A stretch of 5,661 nt of DNA from CAYSLU01 sp964431965 (GTDB taxonomy: Bacteria; Verrucomicrobiota; Kiritimatiellia; CAIKKV01; CAYSLU01), in the NCBI GenBank assembly GCA_964431965.1, contig CAYSLU010000159.1, positions 1-5,661 on the forward strand. The letters run 5' to 3'. Every line of letters begins with the position of its first letter. The stretch's first letter is position 1. The position numbers and the translations under genes are program-made. Below are positions 1 through 4,809 of this stretch, piece after piece. The notes below the pieces were generated by a model, which saw only the letters and a list, made by a program, of their open reading frames with translations, had not been told where the DNA came from and did no database searches.

Positions 1-927
1 CTGGCTGCTTTGGCTGCGCGTGGCGTTGAGAGCCTTGAGCCCGGCCCCGTCGGGCCGCGGGCGGCGCGCTCCACCCGGGCGCGCGGTCGTGCGCGCCGGG
101 CGCCGGCGCTCGTCGGACGGCGGCGCGATCGGCTTGGCCGGCTCCAGGCCCTGGGCCTGCGCCTCGCTGCGCTTCCGGGCCTGTTCGGCCGCGACCTGGG
201 CGTACTCGCCGTTCGCCTTCTCGATCGTCTTGGACAGGGCGTCCAGGATCACCTTGATCGCGCGGATCGCGTCGTCGTTGCCCGGAATCGGGTAGTCGAT
301 CGAGTCCGGGTCGCAGTTCGTGTCGACGATCGCCACCACCGGGATGTGCAGCCGGTTCGCCTCATCGACGGCGATCTTCTCGCGGTTCACGTCCACGACG
401 AACATCGCGCCGGGCAGCTCGTCCATGTTCGCGACGCCGAGCAGGTTCTTCTGCAGCTTCTCCAGCTCGTGGTTCAGGCGGGACACTTCCTTCTTCGGAA
501 GCGTCTGCATCTGGCCGGTCTTCTCGAGGTTCTCGATCTCGCGCATGCGGCGCACGCTGCGGCGAACCGTCTGGTTGTTCGTCAGCGTCCCGCCCAGCCA
601 GCGGCTCACGACGTAGTGCTGCTGGCCGCGCGTGGCGACGTCCTTGATGACCTCCTGGGCCTGCTTCTTCGTGCCGACAAAGAGGATGCGGCGGCCGCCC
701 GAGCACAGGTCGTAGACGAACTTCCGAGCCTTCTCCAGGTGCTCGAGGCTCTTGGAGAGGTCGATGATGTGAATCCCGTTGCGCTTGTCGAAGATGAACC
801 GCTTCATCTTGGGATTCCAGCGCTTGGTCTGGTGGCCGAAGTGAAGACCCGCGTCGAGCAGGTCCCGGATCCCGATCTCGGCAGGAGCTTCCGGAGTGGC
901 AACGTCAGCAGCAGGCTCAGTAGACAC
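1..927 (-). CDS. rpsB: 30S ribosomal protein S2, C-terminus cut off by the window edge
   Basis: This is the small-subunit protein S2, which helps hold S1 on the 30S body. The reading frame is open from a GTG at 927 to base 1 (309 residues) with no stop, so the end lies outside the window. Hallmark S2 segments are clear: GLHFGHQTKRWNP at about residues 27-39, FVGTKKQAQ at 83-91, SRWLGGTLTNNQTVR at 108-122, and VDTNCDPDSIDYPIPGNDD from 201 followed by AIRA. The GTG start gives a short N-terminal lead before the first conserved block, has a G-rich ribosome binding site just upstream, and no in-frame ATG lies nearby. The E. coli protein is about 241 residues. Here the conserved core ends near residue 234 and at least 75 further residues follow, rich in Ala, Arg, Pro, Glu and Gly and probably disordered. 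Such tails occur in several phyla. The elongation factor gene tsf usually follows rpsB and may lie beyond the left edge. Identity is very secure. Confidence 0.97.
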   Translation of the reverse strand, partial: MSTEPAADVATPEAPAEIGIRDLLDAGLHFGHQTKRWNPKMKRFIFDKRNGIHIIDLSKSLEHLEKARKFVYDLCSGGRRILFVGTKKQAQEVIKDVATRGQQHYVVSRWLGGTLTNNQTVRRSVRRMREIENLEKTGQMQTLPKKEVSRLNHELEKLQKNLLGVANMDELPGAMFVVDVNREKIAVDEANRLHIPVVAIVDTNCDPDSIDYPIPGNDDAIRAIKVILDALSKTIEKANGEYAQVAAEQARKRSEAQAQGLEPAKPIAPPSDERRRPARTTARPGGARRPRPDGAGLKALNATRSQSSQ

Positions 928-931
928 AATA

Positions 932-937
932 CCCCCT
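932..937 (-). promoter_or_regulatory. Ribosome binding site of rpsB
   Basis: On the minus strand AGGGGG lies 4 nt (TATT) upstream of the GTG at 927. It is the only purine-rich Shine-Dalgarno-like stretch near the start, and it supports GTG as the initiation codon. The spacing is slightly short. An ATG a few bases further upstream (939-941) is out of frame and is followed at once by TAG. Confidence 0.6.
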
Positions 938-1036
938 ACATGTTGGTCCCCGGGGCGATGCCCGCAGGACAATCCGCTTTGGCCCGACCGGAGGTACGGC
1001 CGGACACTCGCTTCCGTCCCGCAACTGGGCCGATTC

Positions 1037-1052
1037 CGCGCGCCTCCGCGCG
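1037..1052 (-). other. GC hairpin in the rpsB leader
   Basis: CGCGCG occurs at 1037-1042 and again at 1047-1052. As the unit is self-complementary, it forms a 6-bp stem with a 4-nt loop (GAGG on the minus-strand transcript). It would lie in the proposed leader RNA of rpsB, about 110 nt before the start codon. No T-tract follows, so it is not a classic terminator. In DNA this rich in GC such a stem can arise by chance. Confidence 0.3.
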
Positions 1053-1066
1053 ATACGGCCCGCCGT

Positions 1067-1078
1067 CGCCAGCTGGCG
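1067..1078. repeat. 12-bp perfect palindrome CGCCAGCTGGCG
   Basis: This perfect inverted repeat lies in the rpsB upstream region, just downstream (on the minus strand) of the proposed transcription start near 1093. It could be a dimeric regulator site, part of a leader RNA fold, or chance. No second copy is seen nearby. Confidence 0.3.
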
Positions 1079-1099
1079 GGACCCGTCGAACAGCCGCGA

Positions 1100-1127
1100 A
1101 CTGTACCACAGCAGCGCCTCCCGGCAA
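1100..1127 (-). promoter_or_regulatory. Candidate sigma-70-type promoter for rpsB
   Basis: Reading the minus strand, TTGCCG (1127-1122) and TACAGT (1105-1100) are separated by 16 bp. Each box matches 4 of 6 consensus positions. Transcription would start near 1093, giving rpsB a leader of about 165 nt. This is a visual motif match only, and other weak boxes in this GC-rich region cannot be excluded. Confidence 0.35.
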
Positions 1128-1161
1128 GACCTGATTTCCGGCCGCGCCCGCTCAATTCGTC

Positions 1162-1190
1162 TTGCCCGGCCGGCGGATGTGGCGGATAGT
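1162..1190 (+). promoter_or_regulatory. Candidate promoter for the zinc-ribbon/ceramidase-like/GNAT cluster
   Basis: TTGCCC (1162-1167) and GATAGT (1185-1190) are spaced by 17 bp, each matching 4 of 6 sigma-70 consensus positions. The transcript would begin near 1197, upstream of the ribosome binding site at 1218-1224 and the ATG at 1233. This start point excludes the upstream in-frame GTG at 1179 as initiation codon. The call is a visual motif match only. Confidence 0.35.
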
Positions 1191-1217
1191 CCCGGGCGTC
1201 CGGTCGGCGCGATCATC

Positions 1218-1224
1218 GGGAGGG
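1218..1224 (+). promoter_or_regulatory. Ribosome binding site deciding the ATG at 1233
   Basis: GGGAGGG lies 8 nt before the ATG at 1233, close to ideal strength and spacing. It favours this ATG over the in-frame GTG at 1179, which has no comparable site and would add 18 unconvincing residues. A second in-frame ATG two codons later (1239) is a less likely alternative. Confidence 0.7.
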
Positions 1225-1232
1225 CGGAACCC

Positions 1233-1643
1233 ATGGCCATGCAGAGCTTCGGCGAGTGCCCCTGGTGCGGCGCGCGGATCGAACTGCGGCGCGTCGAGCG
1301 GGCGTTCGCCTGCCCGGTATGCGCCTGCACGTTCGAGCGCACGCGGGCGAAGTGGTGGATTGCGATCCCGGTGGCGCTGCTCGTCGCCGCTCCCGTGTGG
1401 TCCTTCGTTCCCTGGAACGGCCGCCTGCTCGCCGGCCTGGCGGCGATCGCCGTGCTGATCGCCTCCTCCCTGGTCTCGACCACCCGGATCCTCACGCAGG
1501 GGCGGACCGACCTCACGGCTGGAGAGGCAAGAGGCCACCGCGCCGGACGATCCCGCGAGAGCAGGTGGTTCCTGGTGCTCATCGGAATTCTGGTTCTGGC
1601 GGCGATCGCCTTCGTAGGTATCTCGCTCGTGTCGATGCGATAG
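1233..1643 (+). CDS. Small zinc-ribbon membrane protein of unknown function
   Basis: I do not recognise a named family. The 136-residue product starts with a short cytosolic-looking domain holding two cysteine pairs: CPWC at residues 9-12 and CPVC at 27-30, plus Cys32. This CxxC-14-CxxC arrangement is that of a zinc ribbon. Three hydrophobic segments follow: about 41-61 (starting at a Trp pair), 65-82 and 112-134. A basic, polar loop of about 30 residues rich in Arg, Thr and Gly separates the second and third. There is no cleavable signal peptide. A zinc ribbon on a small membrane anchor is a common plan in uncharacterised bacterial proteins. The gene is first in a same-strand row: only 29 nt separate its stop from the ceramidase-like gene, so co-transcription is likely. 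A good ribosome binding site and a plausible promoter precede it. The frame is well supported, but no biochemical role can be named. Confidence 0.8.
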   Translation: MAMQSFGECPWCGARIELRRVERAFACPVCACTFERTRAKWWIAIPVALLVAAPVWSFVPWNGRLLAGLAAIAVLIASSLVSTTRILTQGRTDLTAGEARGHRAGRSRESRWFLVLIGILVLAAIAFVGISLVSMR

Positions 1644-1672
1644 GACGCTCACCCGGAGCCGAAACGACCATC

Positions 1673-2971
1673 ATGAAGACCGGTCCCTTGCTCGTCGGAG
1701 CCGCCGAGGTCGATATCACCCCCCCCATCGGAACCGGCATGGTCGGCGCGCTCAAGCCGCGCCCATCCATCGGGGTCGACGATCCGCTGATGGCGAAAGC
1801 CGTCGTGATCGAATCAGGCGGCGTCCGGATGGCGTGCGTGTCGCTCGACCTCGCCACGCTGCCCCGGCGGCACGGCGATGCGGCCGTACGGCTGGCCGCT
1901 CAGCGCACCGGCATCCCCGAGGACCGCATCGTGTGGGCCTCCACGCACACGCACACCGGCCCCATCGCGGAGCCGGAGGTGTACCTGGGCCAGACATCGG
2001 AGGCCGACCTCGCGTGGCTGCAGCGTCTGCCCGGACAGTTCGCGGACGCGGTCGAAGCGGCGGATCAAGCCCGCCAGCCGGCGCGTCTGTCCCGGCTCCG
2101 GGGCTACTGCGAGGGCGTCGGCGGCAGCCGGCGCCTCCGCTTCAAGGACGGCACCGAGCGCAATACCTGGATGCTCCCGCGCGGGTCGGGCGGCGTCCAG
2201 AGCGTGGGCTACTCGTCCCTGGCCGATCCCGAGCTCATCCTCCTGTGCTTCGACGACGCGGGAGGCGCGCCGATCGCCGTGCTGTGGAGCTTCGCCTGTC
2301 ACACGAACGCCAACTTCGGCCCGCGCTTCAGCGCGGACTACCCCGCCGTGGCGGCCGCGCGCCTGCGCGAGCGCTACGGGCCGCGCGTCATCTCGCTCTT
2401 CCTGCCCGGCGCCTGCGGAGACGTGAACCCCTTTGTCCGCTGGCGCGACCTGGGCAACCGGCTGGCGGACGAGCTCATCGCCCGCCTGGAGACGCGCTCG
2501 CCGTCCTCCGATCCGGCGCCCGTGCAGGCCGTGAAGCAGGAGATCGTGATCCCCGCCCGCCCCTTCCGGGCCGACGAGGAGCAGCGCCGCCTGGCTTCCG
2601 GGTGGAGCGCGGAACTGCTGGACTGGTTCCGAACGTCCGAAGCCCATCTGCGGGCGCGCGGCCAGACGGAGATCCCCACCGTCGTACAGGCGTGGCGCAT
2701 CGGCGACACGGGCTTTGCGAGCGTGCCCGGCGAGCTGTTCGTCGAGTGGGGCCTCGCCCTGAAGGCCGCCAGCCCCTTCCCCTGGACCTGCCCGGTCGAG
2801 CTGGGCGGCGACTACATCGGCTACCTCGTCACCGAATCCGCCGAGCGCGCGGGCGGCTACGAGCCCCTGCACAGCTGGGTCTCGCGGACCGGGCCGGACG
2901 GGGCGCGCCAGCTGGTCGATGCCGCCGGGGGACTGCTCAAGCGCCTGTGGAACGAGGAGGCGCGCCCGTGA
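1673..2971 (+). CDS. Neutral/alkaline non-lysosomal ceramidase N-terminal-domain-like protein
   Basis: The 432-residue product resembles the N-terminal catalytic domain of neutral ceramidases, zinc amidases that cleave the amide of N-acyl sphingosine. Visible marks are VGAAEVDITPP at residues 8-18, THTHTGP at 91-97 (His92, His94), CHTN at 209-212 (His210), GDVNPF at 249-254, VPGE at 351-354 (Glu354) and DYIGY at 380-384. His92/94, His210, Glu354 and Tyr384 are plausible counterparts of the family's zinc ligands. In true ceramidases the GDVSPN motif carries the nucleophilic Ser; here that position is Asn252. The protein is also shorter than typical ceramidases (about 650-780 residues), lacking their C-terminal Ig-like region, and has no signal peptide. 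Ceramide hydrolysis is therefore doubtful; a cytosolic metal-dependent hydrolase of another amide or ester is more likely. The ATG at 1673 places the first conserved block 8 residues in; its ribosome site is weak (GGAG about 14 nt upstream). The gene overlaps the next by 4 bp. Confidence 0.88.
   Translation: MKTGPLLVGAAEVDITPPIGTGMVGALKPRPSIGVDDPLMAKAVVIESGGVRMACVSLDLATLPRRHGDAAVRLAAQRTGIPEDRIVWASTHTHTGPIAEPEVYLGQTSEADLAWLQRLPGQFADAVEAADQARQPARLSRLRGYCEGVGGSRRLRFKDGTERNTWMLPRGSGGVQSVGYSSLADPELILLCFDDAGGAPIAVLWSFACHTNANFGPRFSADYPAVAAARLRERYGPRVISLFLPGACGDVNPFVRWRDLGNRLADELIARLETRSPSSDPAPVQAVKQEIVIPARPFRADEEQRRLASGWSAELLDWFRTSEAHLRARGQTEIPTVVQAWRIGDTGFASVPGELFVEWGLALKAASPFPWTCPVELGGDYIGYLVTESAERAGGYEPLHSWVSRTGPDGARQLVDAAGGLLKRLWNEEARP
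2954..2960 (+). promoter_or_regulatory. Ribosome binding site of the GNAT gene, inside the ceramidase-like gene
   Basis: GAGGAGG lies 7 nt upstream of the GTG at 2968, within the last codons of the preceding gene. Its strength and spacing fix this GTG as the start of the acetyltransferase and allow translational coupling with the upstream gene. Confidence 0.75.
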
Positions 2972-3504
2972 CGCCGGAGGCCGCCAGTCGCTTCCCTCGA
3001 ATCGAGGTCGCCCTTCGCGGTGGCCGCCGCGCCGCGCTCCGCCCCCTGGCCGAGGACGACGGAGAGGCGCTTGCCGCGTTCTACGCGGCCATTCCCCGCG
3101 AGGACGCGTTCTTCTACTACCCGCACGCGCTGGACCGGGAGCACGCGCTCCAGAACGCCGCCAGGGCGCGCGATCCCCGCGAGGTCGTGGTCGTACTCGA
3201 GGCGCCCGACCGCACGATCGCCGGCTACGGCTGGGTGCGCTGGCCGGAGAGCCGGGGCCTGCCCGTGTTCGGCATCTGCGCGCGGCGCGACTACCAGGAC
3301 AGCGGCGCAGGCCGCGCGATGATGCAGCGCGTGTTCGAGATCGTCGACGCCGTCGGCCCCGAGCGCGTCGGCCTCACCGTCCAGAAGCGGAACCCGCGCG
3401 CCGTAGCCCTTTACGCCAGCATCGGCTTCCGCGTCGTGCGCGAGCAGCTCCGGGCCACCGACTCGGAACCGGAGTACGCCATGGAGCGCGTCCGCCCCGG
3501 CTGA
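2968..3504 (+). CDS. GNAT family N-acetyltransferase
   Basis: The 178-residue protein is a GCN5-related acetyltransferase that would move an acetyl group from acetyl-CoA to an amine. Its start reads LRPLAEDDGEALAAFY (residues 24-39), the usual GNAT opening. The acetyl-CoA pyrophosphate loop is QDSGAGR at 110-116, an intact Q/RxxGxG/A motif after the central strand VFGICARRDY. The late motif NPRAVALYASIGF at 142-154 supplies the Asn and the Tyr followed by GF that is typical of the fold's last helix and strand. The length is normal for a single-domain enzyme. The GTG start overlaps the stop of the ceramidase-like gene (GTGA) and has an excellent ribosome binding site, so the two are probably translated together. 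The substrate is unknown. The context suggests an amine released or used by the neighbouring hydrolase, but that is only inference. Its stop lies 15 bp from the stop of the convergent cls gene. Confidence 0.9.
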   Translation: MTPEAASRFPRIEVALRGGRRAALRPLAEDDGEALAAFYAAIPREDAFFYYPHALDREHALQNAARARDPREVVVVLEAPDRTIAGYGWVRWPESRGLPVFGICARRDYQDSGAGRAMMQRVFEIVDAVGPERVGLTVQKRNPRAVALYASIGFRVVREQLRATDSEPEYAMERVRPG

Positions 3505-3519
3505 CCGGCGCGCCCCGCG

Positions 3520-4650
3520 TCAGCGCAGCGACTTCAGCTGCCAGCGCACGAGCAGCAGGTCCAGCTTGGCGAGGATCAGGTAGGCGACGCGCTCGCGGAT
3601 CCGGGTCCACCACGTGCGCGACCGCCGCCAGCCCGCGCGCTCGATCCGCCGGCAGTGGTGAAGGTCCGCGTCGAATGCGGCCGCCGCCTCGGCCGCCAGG
3701 CCGGCATCCCGCACGCGGGCGACCACCTCGTAGTTGATCGACAGGCTGCGCGTGTCCAGATTGGCCGATCCGGCGTAGACGGCGTCGTCGATCACAACCA
3801 GCTTCGCATGCAGCACCTGCGGCTGGTACTCGTAGATCTCGACGCCCGACCGGAGCAGCGACCGATACAGGCGACGGCTGGCCATCTGGGAGAGCAGGAC
3901 GTCGGTCCGGCCGGCCAGGATGAGCTGCACGCGCCCCCCCCGCCGGGCCACCCGCCGCAGCTCGCGCCTCAGCCGCCAGGTGGGCAGGAAGTAGCCCGAC
4001 ATGATCCGCACCCGCGACGCCCGGGCCAGGTCCTGCGCCAGCACCCGCTTGATCTCGCCGTGCCGGCAGCCCGGGCCGCTGGAGAGCACCCGCCAGCTGC
4101 CGCCGGAGGCCAGGCGGTCGCGCGCCCGGCGCAGGCGCTGCAGCCGCTTGTGGCGGGAGTCCGCCAGGCCCACCATGCGGTCGAACGAGCGCGCCAGCTC
4201 CTGCGCCGGCGGCCCGCTCAGCTCCAGGCCGAGGTCGCGCCACCCCGCCGTCACCCCGTCGCCGTCGTACTCCGGGGCGATGTTGAACCCACCCACAATG
4301 GCCACCCGCCCGTCGCACACCAGAAGCTTGCGGTGGTCGCGGTAGGCCCAGCGCCGGAGCGAGAGCGGGTTGAACCACCGGACGTGTCCGCCCGCCTCGC
4401 GCAGGGGCGACCAGAACCGGTCGGGCAGCTCGATGGATCCGAACGCGTCGACCAGCACGCGAACGTCCACGCCGCGCCTTCGGGCGGCCACCAGTGACGC
4501 GAGCATCCGCCGCCCCACGTCGCTGTCGCTGAAGATGTACGTCTCCAGGCGCACCGACTCCCGCGCGGAGGAGATGGCCGCGAGCATGGCCACAAATCCT
4601 TCGGCGCCCGTCTTCAGAATCCGGAAGCCGGATGACCCGCCGTCGTGCAT
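3520..4650 (-). CDS. cls: Two-HKD phospholipase D family protein, probable ClsB-type cardiolipin synthase
   Basis: This 376-residue enzyme belongs to the phospholipase D superfamily and most likely makes cardiolipin by phosphatidyl transfer onto phosphatidylglycerol at the inner membrane face. Both catalytic HxKxxxxD motifs are complete: His106, Lys108, Asp113 followed by GGFN at 120-123, and His281, Lys283, Asp288 followed by GSANLDTRS at 294-302. The stretch SVRLETYIFSDSDVGRRM near 32-49 and RVLVDAFGS at 64-72 are typical of cardiolipin synthases. There are no N-terminal membrane helices, as in the ClsB type and unlike ClsA. The C-terminal part (about 340-376) is basic with aromatic and leucine-rich faces and may bind the membrane. 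I chose the ATG at 4650: it leaves a short lead before the conserved region. A TTG at 4686 would add 12 residues. Neither has a good ribosome binding site. The gene converges on the GNAT gene and diverges from the aldolase gene. Another phosphatidyltransferase specificity remains possible. Confidence 0.88.
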   Translation of the reverse strand: MHDGGSSGFRILKTGAEGFVAMLAAISSARESVRLETYIFSDSDVGRRMLASLVAARRRGVDVRVLVDAFGSIELPDRFWSPLREAGGHVRWFNPLSLRRWAYRDHRKLLVCDGRVAIVGGFNIAPEYDGDGVTAGWRDLGLELSGPPAQELARSFDRMVGLADSRHKRLQRLRRARDRLASGGSWRVLSSGPGCRHGEIKRVLAQDLARASRVRIMSGYFLPTWRLRRELRRVARRGGRVQLILAGRTDVLLSQMASRRLYRSLLRSGVEIYEYQPQVLHAKLVVIDDAVYAGSANLDTRSLSINYEVVARVRDAGLAAEAAAAFDADLHHCRRIERAGWRRSRTWWTRIRERVAYLILAKLDLLLVRWQLKSLR

Positions 4651-4658
4651 GGCGGAGG

Positions 4659-4686
4659 ATCTTACTCCGAAACCGGCGGACCGCAA
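4659..4686 (-). promoter_or_regulatory. Candidate cls promoter abutting the start codon
   Basis: On the minus strand TTGCGG (4686-4681) and TAAGAT (4664-4659) are 16 bp apart. The -10 box matches 4 of 6 positions; the -35 box is weaker at 3 of 6. Transcription would begin around 4652-4650, right at the ATG at 4650, which fits the lack of a ribosome binding site there and suggests a leaderless mRNA. The alternative TTG start at 4686 would sit within the -35 box. Confidence 0.28.
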
Positions 4687-4714
4687 ATCCGGCGCTGCCG
4701 CGGCGCCGAAACCG
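4667..4714. repeat. Pair of 9-bp direct repeats between cls and the aldolase gene
   Basis: CCGAAACCG occurs at 4667-4675 and again at 4706-4714, with starts 39 bp apart. Looser similarity continues downstream of each copy (CGCAAATCCGG and CGACAAGTCCGG). They lie between the two divergent genes, so they could be regulator sites, but two copies of nine bases in GC-rich DNA may be chance. Confidence 0.2.
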
Positions 4715-4726
4715 ACAAGTCCGGAG

Positions 4727-4756
4727 TTGACCCGGCGGGCCGCCTCATACTACGGT
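4727..4756 (+). promoter_or_regulatory. Candidate promoter for the aldolase gene
   Basis: TTGACC (4727-4732) matches 5 of 6 positions of a -35 box. An A/T-richer stretch follows; TACGGT (4751-4756) sits 18 bp on and matches 3 of 6 positions of a -10 box. CATACT (4746-4751) matches 4 of 6 but is spaced only 13 bp. Downstream is a pyrimidine-rich run, TTTTCTTTTT (4761-4770). The -35 call is better supported than the exact -10. Confidence 0.35.
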
Positions 4757-4776
4757 ATCGTTTTCTTTTTAACAGC

Positions 4777-4794
4777 GGGGTTCCCGGGAGCCCC
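4777..4794 (+). other. Near-perfect palindrome covering an upstream ribosome binding site
   Basis: GGGGTTCCCGGGAGCCCC is an inverted repeat with one T-G pair. As RNA it can form a 6-bp stem (4777-4782 with 4789-4794) closing a CCCGGG loop. It contains GGGAG (4786-4790), the ribosome binding site for the ATG at 4798. Folding would hide that site, while GGAG at 4800-4803, which serves the ATG at 4810, lies just outside. It might be an operator or a translational control element, or chance. Confidence 0.35.
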
Positions 4795-4809
4795 AGTATG
4801 GAGCGCACC

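Larger units (their letters stand above)
928..1232. other. Divergent intergenic region between rpsB and the zinc-ribbon gene
   Basis: This 305-bp stretch has no convincing gene. It separates rpsB (leftward) from the three-gene cluster (rightward) and must carry promoters for both. Candidate promoters are at 1100-1127 (minus) and 1162-1190 (plus). If the minus promoter is right, rpsB has an untranslated leader of about 165 nt containing a 6-bp GC hairpin (1037-1052) and a 12-bp palindrome (1067-1078). Short open frames crossing the region on both strands resemble no protein I recognise and look like products of high GC content. Confidence 0.6.

Noticed and set aside
936..1127. A 63-codon frame in the rpsB leader, possible leader peptide
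   Set aside because: It would start at TTG inside the proposed -35 box of the rpsB promoter, has no supported ribosome site and no family resemblance.
10..1134. A 374-codon open frame on the plus strand across rpsB
   Set aside because: It lies antisense to the certain S2 gene, and its product is an Arg/Val/Leu/Ala-rich sequence with no recognisable motif; long empty frames are expected opposite GC-rich genes.
917..1582. A 221-codon open frame on the minus strand across the intergenic region and the zinc-ribbon gene
   Set aside because: The composition is Arg/Ser/Pro/Ala-rich without motifs and it overlaps a better supported gene; it is probably a shadow frame.
1814..2872. A 352-codon frame antisense to the ceramidase-like gene
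   Set aside because: The opposite strand encodes clear family motifs (HTHTGP, GDVNP, VPGE); this frame shows no motif and follows from GC-rich codon use.
3374..4378. A 334-codon minus-strand frame and a 280-codon plus-strand frame (3655-4497) overlapping cls
   Set aside because: The cls frame contains both HKD motifs and is certain; the other two give Ala/Arg/Gly/Pro- or Gln/His/Arg-rich sequence without motifs.
4691..4707. Hairpin GGCGC-7-GCGCC as a possible terminator
   Set aside because: The stem is only 5 bp, no T-tract follows on either strand, and no gene ends there.
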